Origin: Pseudomonas rubra
GTDB lineage: Bacteria > Pseudomonadota > Gammaproteobacteria > Pseudomonadales > Pseudomonadaceae
Direction: 5' to 3'
Assembly: GCF_028656935.1 (NCBI RefSeq)
Contig: NZ_JAMDGZ010000007.1
Location: 1-45,320 of the forward strand
Length of the DNA stretch: 45,320 nt
The translations under genes were made by a program, and so were the position numbers. The notes under the pieces are model-generated. The model worked only from the letters and a program-made list of their open reading frames with translations. It had not been told where the DNA came from and made no database searches. Below are positions 1-8,498 of the stretch, piece after piece (position 1 is the stretch's first letter; each line of letters opens with the position of its first letter).

Positions 1-306
1 TTGTTCGGAGCATCCCTAGCGTCTTTTTGCTATTGCTTTATTCATAAAATCAGGAAATTAAACTGTTTTTACGGGCTGAAACAGGTGTTTTTTCTCATGT
101 TAAATAAAATTTACACAGAACGTTGACAGTTGTGAGCGGCTGATGGCTCACTGAAAACCATATTGCCGGTAGGGGTTTGCGACCCTGGCAAAAGGAAGAT
201 GCATACCAGGGAAGGTAGCCTCGCAGCGCCCGGTTTTACTGCGCGTCAGCGATTTCGCCCTGAGTATGTGTGCGTGTTAATGGCATGACACTCAAGGTTG
301 ACAGTG
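1..306 (+). promoter_or_regulatory. AT-rich leader upstream of the biosynthetic cluster
   Basis: No gene was found in this leader. The first 120 bases are clearly richer in A+T than the rest of the window, as expected for a promoter region. Two perfect 6-bp dyads are visible: GTGAGC/GCTCAC at 132-137 and 146-151, and CCCTGG/CCAGGG at 183-188 and 206-211. Either could be an operator half-site pair or an RNA stem. A TTGACA hexamer lies at 123-128, but no convincing -10 box is correctly spaced from it, so no promoter is called. A control region here is inferred because the downstream genes are tightly packed. Confidence 0.35.
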
Positions 307-1527
307 ATGTTCACAGAAGCGCTTTCGATTTCGGTCAAACGCAACACGCCCAGCAGCCCTTCGATCGTTCGAGGCAAGGGCTGCTTTCTTTACGACGCAG
401 ACGGTCGTGCCTTTCTCGATATGTCCGGTGGTAGCGGGGCGGCCAACCTTGGTTATCAACGCGATGACCTGATCGAGGTCACCCAGCGCCAGGCCGAACT
501 GTTGGTGCACACCGGCTGGAACATCGACAACCCGCATCGCCACGAGGTGGTGGCGAAACTCGCACGGTTGGTGCCTTACCCTCAAGCCTCTGTATTTGGC
601 GCCGTGACCGGTGCCGAAGCCATCGAAGTCGCCCTGAAAATCGCCCGTGCCGCCACCGGCCGGCAAGGCGTTGTGTACTTCGACAACGCCTTCCATGGCA
701 AGACCCAAGGGGCCCTGTCGGTTACCTCCAACCCCAACTTTCGCAAACACCTGGCACTCGGCGGCCTGCAGGTCAGCGCGCTGGCCCTGGACTACGCGGC
801 CGAACAGGACCCGGCCAGGGCCGCGCAATGGCATGAGCAGTTGTTCGCCTACCTGACCCAAGCCAAACAGGCGGGCAGTTTGCCAGCTGCGATGATCATC
901 GAGCCGATCCAGGCGGCCGAAGGCATGTATCCGGTGCCAAGGCCATTGTTAGAGTCGATCGTCGAACTGGCCAGAACCTTCGGCGTTATCAGCATATTCG
1001 ACGAGATCTACACCGGTTTTGGGCGAACCGGTAAGCCGTTTGTCAGTGATGCGACGCTACTGCCCGACCTGTTGGTGCTGGGTAAGGCGCTGGGCAATGG
1101 TTTGCCGATTTCGGCGGTGGTCGGACGCACCGAACTGGTCGATTGCCTGGGCTACGCCGAGCACTCTTCGACGTTTACCTTGATGCCTCTGGCCTGTGCG
1201 GTAGCCTCCAAAGTGCTGGATATCTTCGATCAGGAACAACCGTGGCAACTGGCGGCCAGTAATGGCGCGCACTTGCGCCAGGCACTTGAACAATTGGGTC
1301 GGGACGATGAGCGAGTGACCCATGTGCGGGGCCGCGGGCTGATGCTCGCCTTCGATTTTGCCGGCGATGTGCTGGCGCTGCGCAATGGCCTGCTCGATCA
1401 CGGCGTCATCGTCCGCACCGGTGGGTGTAATCCGAACACGGTCAAGCTGACCCCACCGATTGTCATGTCTGGAAGCGAAATCCAGGCATTCATGCAGACG
1501 CTGCAAGGCGTTTGCCAAGCCCTCTGA
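307..1527 (+). CDS. class III PLP-dependent aminotransferase
   Basis: This 406-residue protein is a fold-type I, class III aminotransferase (diaminobutyrate/ornithine-transaminase-like). Near the N-terminus it has the family pattern FLDMSGGSGAANLGY. The PLP-binding Asp sits in IFDEIYTGFGRTG, and the Schiff-base lysine is K260 in LGKALGNG. ATG 307 is preferred over TTG 298 because AAGG at 294-297 is correctly spaced from it. The gene ends in tandem TGA TAA, and the NRPS gene starts 24 bp later behind a strong AGGAAAGG site, so co-transcription is likely. In this setting it probably installs an amino group on a non-proteinogenic precursor, perhaps the product of the EPSPS-like and redox enzymes downstream. 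Its substrate cannot be read from the sequence. Confidence 0.9.
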   Translation: MFTEALSISVKRNTPSSPSIVRGKGCFLYDADGRAFLDMSGGSGAANLGYQRDDLIEVTQRQAELLVHTGWNIDNPHRHEVVAKLARLVPYPQASVFGAVTGAEAIEVALKIARAATGRQGVVYFDNAFHGKTQGALSVTSNPNFRKHLALGGLQVSALALDYAAEQDPARAAQWHEQLFAYLTQAKQAGSLPAAMIIEPIQAAEGMYPVPRPLLESIVELARTFGVISIFDEIYTGFGRTGKPFVSDATLLPDLLVLGKALGNGLPISAVVGRTELVDCLGYAEHSSTFTLMPLACAVASKVLDIFDQEQPWQLAASNGAHLRQALEQLGRDDERVTHVRGRGLMLAFDFAGDVLALRNGLLDHGVIVRTGGCNPNTVKLTPPIVMSGSEIQAFMQTLQGVCQAL

Positions 1528-1551
1528 TAACAACAACAGGAAAGGGACATC

Positions 1552-4422
1552 ATGTTGCAGGCCTATGTTCGCGCTGCGGGTTCTGATGTGGTTGGCGTAA
1601 TTGATTCCAGTGGTAGCCACTCGTTTGCATCAATCGAGCGGTTGCGGGCGGCACTCAGCGCCGAAATCACCCGGACTGGACGGGGTGCGGTGGCGCTCTA
1701 CGCCAGCCACGGGCACCTCATGTATGCCGCGCTGGTTGCCGGTTTGGCCAGTGCTAAACGATTGGTGTTCATCGATCCTGCCAGTGATTTGGCAAGCCTG
1801 CAGGCCACGCTCACGTCACTGGGTGTCAGCGTGATCCTCAACGGTTCGGTACAGTCGGGCCAAAACTTGGCCACCGATCTTGCGGTGATCGACCTGGGAC
1901 TGTTCGAGCCTGCTCCGGTGCCAACTGGCGAGCCGCTGCAACTGTGTTGTGAAGACTATGTCATCTTCACCAGCGGCTCGACCGGCGAAGCCAAGGCCAT
2001 CGTCCAGCGTATCGACGCGCTGAACCAGCATATCGACAACTATGTGGCATACGTCGGCATCTCAGCCCGCAATCGCTTGCTGCAATTGGCCTCGGCGGGT
2101 TGGGACGCAGGCCTGATGGATATCTTTGCCAGCCTCAAGACCGGCGCAATGCTGTGCAGCCTCAACCCGCGGGAGATGGATTTCGCAGCCATCGACGCAA
2201 TGATTGTTGCCCATGATCTTGATGTACTGCACATGACCGTGCCGTACCTGCGCGCGTTCTACAGTCCGGCCTCGACTGCGTATACCGCTGCCAAGCAATT
2301 GGTGATTGGCGGCGAGATCATTCATCCCTCGGACATCGAACGTTTCAACCAGTGCTTTGCAGTCGGCTCGCAACTGTTCAACGCTTATGGGCCTACTGAG
2401 TGCACCACCGCTTTGCACGCCCGTATCAATCAGGGCGAACAGCTACGCTCGGTAACCTGGGCTCTGGACCGTCCGGTTGACGGTGTCGAGGTGGCAGTAA
2501 CCCTCGAGCCGCAGCAGCCTTATGGCGAAGGAATCGGTGAGTTGTTGCTTTACTCGCCGTGGGTGGCTCGGCGCCTGGACAGTGCCAGTGGCCAGATCGT
2601 TGCGCTTACCCAACCCAGCCCGCTTGATCCGCAACGCCAGTGCTACCTTACCGGTGACCTGGCCTGCCGCGAGCCGGACGGCGCGATTCGCCTGCTTGGG
2701 CGCAAGGACTCGATCGTCAAGGTCAACGGCCAGAAAGTCAGTTTGGTGCACGTAGAGTCCCAGCTCAAGCGCCTGAGCCAGGTGCAGGAAGTCTGCGTGA
2801 TTGCCACTGTGGTCCAGGGTAATACCGCACTGGTCGCCTTTGTCATCGCCAGTGCCCCTGAGATTGACGAAAGCGTTGTGCGTCAGGCGGCCAAGGCGCA
2901 ACTCCCAGCCCAGCAGGTTCCGGCGCGGTTCATGCTGCTGGAGCGCTTTGCGCTGAACAGGAACAACAAGATCGACCGTCAGGCATTGGCCGAGATTGCC
3001 GCCGGCATGGCGGAGCAATCTATCGATGCGGGTCAGGCTGAGCCGTTATGGCAGGCAGTTGCTCAGGTGCTCGGTGGGCATCAGCCTGATCCGACGCTTA
3101 GTTTTATCGACAACGGCGGTGATTCGCTACGGGCCTTGCAGGTGGTTGCTGCACTAAAGCGCAAGGGCCTGGTGCTGGATCTGGAGGCCTTGCTTTCAGA
3201 CAGTGCGCTTGAGCAATTGCAGGTGCAGCCGGCAATGAACAAAGCCCGTGGCAAGCGACAGGCTGCAAGTGAGGCCAGCTTGCCCAACCGGCGTTTCCTG
3301 CAAAGCCGGGGTATCAGCGATCTGGACCACTGGAATCAGGCAATCGTCCTGAACATTAGCGGCGATTTGCCTACCCAAGCCGTAAGCCAGGCGCTGCGCG
3401 CGGTGCTTGGCCATCATGCAATCGAACAGGGCATACACGACTTGGGTCAGTTGGGCGCATCGACCGACCTTGCGCAGGCCGTTAGCCAAACGTGCGCCGC
3501 CATTTCCTTGAGCAATCAACAGCGCGTCTGTTTCAGCCAGCTACAACAGGTCGATAGCCACCAACTGATCATCGCCTGTCATCAGTTCGAGGTAGACCGT
3601 TATTCGTGGATGCTGCTGGTTGCCGAACTCGACGAATGCCTGAGCCAGGGCCTGCACTGCATCAGCCAATGGCATCGGGCCTTGCGCTTTGACGAGTGGC
3701 TGCAAAGCTACCAAGCGTTGCACGCCCAGGTGCGCAACACCGACTTCTGGCAAGCCTTGCCCTGGCAGCAGTGTGCTACGTCGAGTCATCGCAGTGTGGC
3801 GTTCCCGCGTCGCGAAGCCTTTGTCCGTGCCGAGCTGTCACTGGGGGCGATTTCGCGCCTGCCAGCCTCGGCACAGGGAATGGCCGAGATCAGCAACCTG
3901 CTGCTGGCTGCAATTCTCGGGGCGATGAGTGAGCACGACGACAAGCCGGTACAGAAAGTCCACCTGCTCGATCATGGCCGCGCCTTGGACAAGCAAGGTG
4001 CCGATCTCAACAGCGTGTTTGGCTGGTTGACCCTGATCTACCCGATGGTGCAGCAGGTTGGCGGGGTAGAGCTGTATGCACTGGCCGAGCGGATCAAGGC
4101 CTACCAGCAGGCAACACAAGGCTTTGCCCATAGTTTCGGCAACCAGTACTTCGGCACTCCCCGGGCCGAGCGTCTGACGGGCGATCTTGACTGCGACTAC
4201 AGCTACAACTTTCTCGGCGCACTGCAGAGCCACATCGGTAGCCGGGTCAATGTCCATCCGCTGAGTGTGCAGTTGCTGCACGGCAGCCCCAGTCACCATC
4301 TGGAGTTCACCGGCTACCTGGTCGATGGCGAGTTGCTGCTCAAAGTCGACTATGACCCCGACCGATACGCCCGCCAGGACCTGGACACTGTGCTCGACAG
4401 GATCAGAGCAACCTTGGAGTAG
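1552..4422 (+). CDS. NRPS module, A-T-E architecture with degenerate E domain
   Basis: This 956-residue nonribosomal peptide synthetase has no N-terminal condensation domain, so it resembles an initiation module of the GrsA/TycA A-T-E type. The adenylation domain spans about 1-490, with TSGSTG at 140-145, NAYGPTE, YLTGDL and the A10 lysine in NRNNKID. The carrier domain has GGDSL with phosphopantetheine serine S525. The rest (about 580-956) is condensation/epimerization-like, with E-type motifs FGWLTLIYP and SYNFLGAL. Two catalytic positions are changed: the HHxxxD motif reads HQFEVD (H677, Q678, D682), and the EGHGR motif reads LDHGR, with L806 where the Glu should be. The domain may therefore be a dead or structural E domain. 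The binding pocket reads by eye as about D-A-M-H-V-G-A-T-A, which I cannot match to a substrate. Confidence 0.92.
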   Translation: MLQAYVRAAGSDVVGVIDSSGSHSFASIERLRAALSAEITRTGRGAVALYASHGHLMYAALVAGLASAKRLVFIDPASDLASLQATLTSLGVSVILNGSVQSGQNLATDLAVIDLGLFEPAPVPTGEPLQLCCEDYVIFTSGSTGEAKAIVQRIDALNQHIDNYVAYVGISARNRLLQLASAGWDAGLMDIFASLKTGAMLCSLNPREMDFAAIDAMIVAHDLDVLHMTVPYLRAFYSPASTAYTAAKQLVIGGEIIHPSDIERFNQCFAVGSQLFNAYGPTECTTALHARINQGEQLRSVTWALDRPVDGVEVAVTLEPQQPYGEGIGELLLYSPWVARRLDSASGQIVALTQPSPLDPQRQCYLTGDLACREPDGAIRLLGRKDSIVKVNGQKVSLVHVESQLKRLSQVQEVCVIATVVQGNTALVAFVIASAPEIDESVVRQAAKAQLPAQQVPARFMLLERFALNRNNKIDRQALAEIAAGMAEQSIDAGQAEPLWQAVAQVLGGHQPDPTLSFIDNGGDSLRALQVVAALKRKGLVLDLEALLSDSALEQLQVQPAMNKARGKRQAASEASLPNRRFLQSRGISDLDHWNQAIVLNISGDLPTQAVSQALRAVLGHHAIEQGIHDLGQLGASTDLAQAVSQTCAAISLSNQQRVCFSQLQQVDSHQLIIACHQFEVDRYSWMLLVAELDECLSQGLHCISQWHRALRFDEWLQSYQALHAQVRNTDFWQALPWQQCATSSHRSVAFPRREAFVRAELSLGAISRLPASAQGMAEISNLLLAAILGAMSEHDDKPVQKVHLLDHGRALDKQGADLNSVFGWLTLIYPMVQQVGGVELYALAERIKAYQQATQGFAHSFGNQYFGTPRAERLTGDLDCDYSYNFLGALQSHIGSRVNVHPLSVQLLHGSPSHHLEFTGYLVDGELLLKVDYDPDRYARQDLDTVLDRIRATLE

Positions 4423-4431
4423 AGAACAAGC

Positions 4432-5364
4432 ATGAACGCTGATCACAACAACAAGAAACCCCGTTCACTGATCGCACCGCTGATGTTCGTCGGTTGCCTG
4501 ATGATCTGGTCGACCAACTGGATCGCCATCTCGCTACAGGTAGAGCGCTCCGACATCGGCTCTTCGCTGATGCTGCGGTTTTTGATTGCCTACCTGGTGT
4601 TGTGGCTGTGCCAGCGGTTGTTTGGCACAGTGCAGGCCAAGGTGACGCGTAGCGCTTACCTGCAGATGGCCTGCGTGGGGGCGGTGTATTTTTATGCAGG
4701 TATCGGCCTGGCCTATCTGGCCACCGCTTATCTGGGCAGTGCGCAGATGGCGTGCCTGAGTGCATTGGTGATTTTCTACATCATCGGCCTCAAGCGCTTG
4801 CTGTTCAAAGCGCCGGTTGCCATACACAGCCTGGTTGGCGGCCTGGTGAGCCTGCTTGGCCTGGGGCTGTTCATGCTCGGCGACGATGCCCGGCCCTTGT
4901 CCCTGCCCGGTACCGTGCTGGCCCTGACGTCGTTTCTTGGCGTGGCCCTTGGCTCGGTGCTCTCGGAGCACATTCAGCGCAGCCATGGCCTGGGCACCTT
5001 GCACATCAACAAGGTGGCTGCCGGCTGGGCCTGTGCCCTCTACGCACTCAGCCTGCTGCTGACCGGCAAGGGCCTGCAACTGCCTTCGACCCTGGTCGAT
5101 GCCAGCATCTTGTTGTATCTGGGGGTGATCTGCTCAGCACTGGTGTTCGTGCTGTTCATTGACCTGATCAAGCGGGTAGGGGCAGAGAACGCCGGCTATG
5201 TCGGCGTGCTGTATCCGATCGGCGCAAGTTACCTGTCGGTGTGGCTGGGCGAAACGCCCTTGGGCCTGCACATGATGATTGGCAGTGCGCTGGTAATGCT
5301 TGGCAGCCTGATCAACTTCAAATGTCGATACAACCCTGGACTGAAGAAACTGGAGTTTTCCTGA
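4432..5364 (+). CDS. EamA/DMT-family transporter, probable product exporter
   Basis: This 310-residue polytopic inner-membrane protein has about ten hydrophobic segments and the two-fold EamA layout of drug/metabolite transporters. It opens with a short cytoplasmic tail and the typical first helix LMFVGCLMIWSTNWIAI. The second half repeats the pattern, ending in LYPIGASYLSVWLGE and a last helix near 285-300. It starts 9 bp after the NRPS stop, and its own stop directly touches the next ATG, so it belongs to the cluster operon. DMT proteins usually export small amino-acid-like metabolites, so export of the product or a precursor is the likely role. Substrate and direction are inferred from context. 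Confidence 0.88.
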   Translation: MNADHNNKKPRSLIAPLMFVGCLMIWSTNWIAISLQVERSDIGSSLMLRFLIAYLVLWLCQRLFGTVQAKVTRSAYLQMACVGAVYFYAGIGLAYLATAYLGSAQMACLSALVIFYIIGLKRLLFKAPVAIHSLVGGLVSLLGLGLFMLGDDARPLSLPGTVLALTSFLGVALGSVLSEHIQRSHGLGTLHINKVAAGWACALYALSLLLTGKGLQLPSTLVDASILLYLGVICSALVFVLFIDLIKRVGAENAGYVGVLYPIGASYLSVWLGETPLGLHMMIGSALVMLGSLINFKCRYNPGLKKLEFS

Positions 5365-5832
5365 ATGAACAACCTGCAGATTCGCTTGGCCACTGCGGAC
5401 GACGCCAGTGGCATTTTCAACGCCCATCGCAACTCGGTGGAGCGCCTTTGCACCCAGGATTACAGCCCCGAGCAGATCAGCATGTGGCTCGACGGGCGCT
5501 CAGCGCAGACCTACCGCGAAGCAATTGACAAGGGTTTGCTGTGGTTGGCCGAGACCGATTCGATTCAGGGTTTCGTCGAGGTCGAGGGCAACGAGATCAG
5601 CAAGCTGTTCATTTGCGGTGACGGCGCCCGCCGCGGTATCGGCAGCCGATTGCTCGAGGTGGCTATCGAACACCTGCGCAATGGCGGTGCGCAGAGCGCC
5701 TACCTGGAAGCCACCCTCACCGCCGAGCCCTTTTACGCCCGGCATGGTTTTCAGAAAATCGGCGAGGGCACCTTCAGCCGAGGGAACAGCCCGGTCTCGC
5801 TGGAGATCGTAAAAATGCAGCGCAGCCTCTGA
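5365..5832 (+). CDS. GNAT-family N-acetyltransferase
   Basis: This 155-residue single-domain GNAT protein has the acetyl-CoA-binding loop RRGIGSRLL at about 92-100 and the C-terminal signature FYARHGFQKIGEG. It is of normal length for the family. Its ATG directly follows the TGA of the transporter gene, so the two are translationally linked. Next to an exporter inside a biosynthetic operon it could acetylate the product or a precursor for self-protection, or act as a tailoring enzyme; neither can be settled from sequence. After its stop the operon has its largest internal gap (105 bp), containing a hairpin. Confidence 0.88.
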   Translation: MNNLQIRLATADDASGIFNAHRNSVERLCTQDYSPEQISMWLDGRSAQTYREAIDKGLLWLAETDSIQGFVEVEGNEISKLFICGDGARRGIGSRLLEVAIEHLRNGGAQSAYLEATLTAEPFYARHGFQKIGEGTFSRGNSPVSLEIVKMQRSL

Positions 5833-5871
5833 TCTGACAGCTGCTTACTGACAACACAGCGTTTTAGTCGC

Positions 5872-5895
5872 CGCCCTTGAGTCTTTTCGAGGGCG
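5872..5895 (+). other. intercistronic hairpin within the biosynthetic operon
   Basis: A 9-bp stem pairs 5872-5880 (CGCCCTTGA) with 5887-5895 (TCGAGGGCG), with one G-T pair and a 6-base loop. No T-tract follows, so it is not a good intrinsic terminator. It lies in the only sizeable gap of the cluster. It may stabilise the upstream message or set the ratio between the exporter half and the FrhB/EPSPS half of the operon. Confidence 0.5.
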
Positions 5896-5937
5896 TGGCT
5901 TCCTGCACCCGAAAATCGGCACTTGAGGTTACTGAAA

Positions 5938-7155
5938 ATGACAGGGATGTTGTTGAAACTCACCGTTCTTGACCAGAACCTTTGCGCAGGCTGCGGTGCT
6001 TGCGCCCTGGTCTGTCCGGAGCAGTTGATCAGCTTCGACCCCGACACGGTCACGCCGGTGCTGGACCTTGCGGGTGATCACTGCGAGCCCTGTGGTGAAT
6101 GTCTGGCAGTCTGCCCAGGGCTGCAGCCAGACACGGACCGCGCCGAACAGGAGCTGTTTGGCCGTACGCGCACCGCCCAGGAGCGCTGGCTGGGGATCAA
6201 TCGGGCGGCAATCGGCGCACGCTCGACTGACGCGCACATCGTTCGGCGTTCGGCCAGCGGCGGTACCGCAACCACCTTGCTGCTGACTGCGCGGGCGCAT
6301 TTAGGCGTGGACCTGACGTTGACCATGGGCCGCGATGCACAGCAAGGCTGGCGCAGTGCTGCGCAAGTGGGCGGTGCTGAGCAAGCGATTATCAACAACG
6401 CCCAGTCCACCTATCAACTGGCGCCGTACCTCAATGCCTTGCGCGAGTGCTTCGAGCAAACGCCTGAAGCGCGTATCGCCCTGGTTGGCCTGGCGTGCCA
6501 TGTGCAGGCTATCCGCAAGCTGCAGCGTCGGGACACGACCATTGGCCGCTGGGCGAAAAGCCAGGTTGTCTGTGTGATTGAAACCGCCTGTTCGTCCAAC
6601 ACCTTGCCGGCCGGTACCCGCAGCATCATCAGTGATGTGCTGGCCCAGGACCCGCAGCAGGTCACGGATATCAAGTACCGCGAAGGCGAGTACCCCGGAC
6701 GCTTGCAGGTGACCCTGATCGACAACCAGACCTTGGGCATCGATTTCTGGGAAATCCTCGGCAAGCTCAAGGACAACAAGACTTTTCGCTGCCTGAGCTG
6801 CGGCGACTGGATGAGCGGCCTGGCGGACGTCAGCGTCTGTGATGGTGACCCGAATATCTTCGAAGCCAGCCTCAACGGCTCGCAAGAAAAGAAGCATGGC
6901 CGTGCGCTGGTGCGTACCGACATGGGCCAGTTACTGGTTGACAGTGCGATTGCCCATGGTCGCCTGGAAACCTGGGCGATTGACCTGAGCGGCTTCAACC
7001 TGGGCCTTGAACGCAAGAAAAACCGTCGGCGTTTCTACGAGACGCAAGATCTGGTGCTGCCCGCCGGCCCAGGCATCGGTGACCTTTTCGACGAGATGGC
7101 GTTAGTGGATGACGCCGAACTGATCAACCCCGCCAACTACAGGAGTGCACAATGA
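5938..7155 (+). CDS. FrhB-like coenzyme F420 hydrogenase/dehydrogenase family protein, 2[4Fe-4S]
   Basis: This 405-residue cytoplasmic oxidoreductase begins with a bacterial ferredoxin domain carrying two cysteine clusters, C16-C19-C22-C26 and C49-C52-C55-C59, enough for two [4Fe-4S] centres. The rest matches the FrhB/FdhB beta-subunit type, with further conserved-looking cysteines in LACHVQAIRKL, IETACSSN and CLSCGDWMSGLADVSVCDG. ATG 5938 is preferred to TTG 5923 because GAGG at 5925-5928 is well placed for it. Members of this family are flavin/Fe-S reductases, not always F420-dependent; Pseudomonas is not known for F420, so another electron carrier is likely. Its stop overlaps the EPSPS-like start (ATGA). 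It probably reduces an intermediate on the building-block pathway. Confidence 0.85.
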   Translation: MTGMLLKLTVLDQNLCAGCGACALVCPEQLISFDPDTVTPVLDLAGDHCEPCGECLAVCPGLQPDTDRAEQELFGRTRTAQERWLGINRAAIGARSTDAHIVRRSASGGTATTLLLTARAHLGVDLTLTMGRDAQQGWRSAAQVGGAEQAIINNAQSTYQLAPYLNALRECFEQTPEARIALVGLACHVQAIRKLQRRDTTIGRWAKSQVVCVIETACSSNTLPAGTRSIISDVLAQDPQQVTDIKYREGEYPGRLQVTLIDNQTLGIDFWEILGKLKDNKTFRCLSCGDWMSGLADVSVCDGDPNIFEASLNGSQEKKHGRALVRTDMGQLLVDSAIAHGRLETWAIDLSGFNLGLERKKNRRRFYETQDLVLPAGPGIGDLFDEMALVDDAELINPANYRSAQ

Positions 7156-8498
7156 TCGATTACCCGGACCGACAGATAGATTTCAAACTCGATGGCGAAC
7201 ATCAGGTCTGGGCGAATGTCGATGAGCGCCTGCCTTCGGACAAATCCATCAGCCACCGGATGATTCTGTTCGCGGCACTGGCGGCGCACCCGGTCAAGCT
7301 GCGCTCGCTCAACCGCGGCAAAGCCGTGACGCTGTTGCTGGATGCCTTGCAACAACTGGGTTTGCAGGTGACGCAAGAAGAAACCCGCGACTGCGTGAGT
7401 ATCAGCGGCGACTTCGCTGCTGATACTCACGAGACAGTGGTTGACCTGGGCCCTTCGAGCGCCGCTGCACGGATGCTGATTGGCATGCTGGTAGGCTTGA
7501 ATGTGCCGTGCATCGTTGATGGCGATGAAACCCTGCGCAATCGCCCCTTCGACTGGATCGTCGAGCCGTTGAATCAGATGGGCGCTGACCTGCACTACCT
7601 GGGCAAGCCCGGCTCGCTGCCGGTGCGCATCAACAAGGCGCAGTTCAACGGCGGCCATGCCTTGATCCGCATCGGCAGTGCCCAGGCCATCAGCACCTTG
7701 CTGTTTGCCGGTGTAGCAGCCCGCAAGGCCCTGTCGATCAGCTACCCGGTGGTGTCTCGGGACCACACCCAGCGAATCGTCAACAGCTTTGGCGACAGCC
7801 TGCTCGAACGCCATCACCACATCGAATATCAGCCACGCCAGTGCACGGTGCCCGAGGAGATTTGCATCCCACGAGACCCCTCGGCGATTGCCTATCCGGC
7901 TGCGCTGTTCCTGCTGTGTAACCGGGGCCGCGCGCAGCAGCAGTTGACCTTCGACAATGTCTGCCTGAACCCCACACGGCTGGGCTTTTTCACCTGGCTT
8001 GGCCTGTGCGGCTTCAAGCTGACCGTGGTGGTGGACAGCGAGCGTAATGGCGAACCCATCGGTCGGCTGATCCTTGAAGGCGGCGGTGAACCCAGGGCTC
8101 ACGACCTGCGTGACAAGGATCTGTTTCACGCGATGATCGACGAAGTGCCGCTGGCCCTGGCCATTGCCTGTTTGTTGCCGGGACAGGCGAGCTTCACCGA
8201 CCTGTACGAACTGACCTTCAAGGAGTCCGATCGCATCGCGGCGACCCGTCGTACGCTCAATGCCTTCGGCCTGGACTACCAGGTACACGGCTATGACGTT
8301 CGTGTAGACGGCGCACAAGTCCCCCATGCGCCCGAGGCCGTGCCAACCTTTGGCGACCATCGACTGTCGATGACCGCCCACGTGCTGCTGCTGGCCCACG
8401 GGTTACAGGGCAGCATTCTCGAAGGGCATTGCTACAAGACCTCATTCCCGGGCTTTGCCGAATGCCTGGACACCCTCACAGGACGCCGTGGCTTATGA
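7152..8498 (+). CDS. EPSP synthase-like (AroA-family) enzyme of secondary metabolism
   Basis: This 448-residue protein has the full length of 3-phosphoshikimate 1-carboxyvinyltransferase. Several active-site motifs are kept: K31/S32/R36 in DKSISHR, GDETLRNRP, SAQ in GSAQAISTLL, DEVPLALA, KESDR at 357-361, FGDHR at 400-404, and K429 in YKTSFP. The normally near-invariant NAGTxxR loop is replaced by PSSAAAR (101-107). Together with its place inside an NRPS operon this argues for a specialised paralogue, not housekeeping AroA. It may act on a modified shikimate, perform a related enolpyruvyl transfer, or catalyse an elimination. It starts at an ATGA overlap behind AGGAG (7141-7145) and ends at another ATGA overlap with the dehydrogenase. 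The function is inferred. Confidence 0.9.
   Translation: MIDYPDRQIDFKLDGEHQVWANVDERLPSDKSISHRMILFAALAAHPVKLRSLNRGKAVTLLLDALQQLGLQVTQEETRDCVSISGDFAADTHETVVDLGPSSAAARMLIGMLVGLNVPCIVDGDETLRNRPFDWIVEPLNQMGADLHYLGKPGSLPVRINKAQFNGGHALIRIGSAQAISTLLFAGVAARKALSISYPVVSRDHTQRIVNSFGDSLLERHHHIEYQPRQCTVPEEICIPRDPSAIAYPAALFLLCNRGRAQQQLTFDNVCLNPTRLGFFTWLGLCGFKLTVVVDSERNGEPIGRLILEGGGEPRAHDLRDKDLFHAMIDEVPLALAIACLLPGQASFTDLYELTFKESDRIAATRRTLNAFGLDYQVHGYDVRVDGAQVPHAPEAVPTFGDHRLSMTAHVLLLAHGLQGSILEGHCYKTSFPGFAECLDTLTGRRGL

Noticed and set aside
123..128. TTGACA as a -35 promoter box
   Set aside because: No acceptable -10 hexamer lies 16-18 bp downstream.
5872..5895. Hairpin after the GNAT gene as an intrinsic terminator
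   Set aside because: No T-tract follows and the downstream genes seem to belong to the same cluster, so it is listed only as a hairpin.
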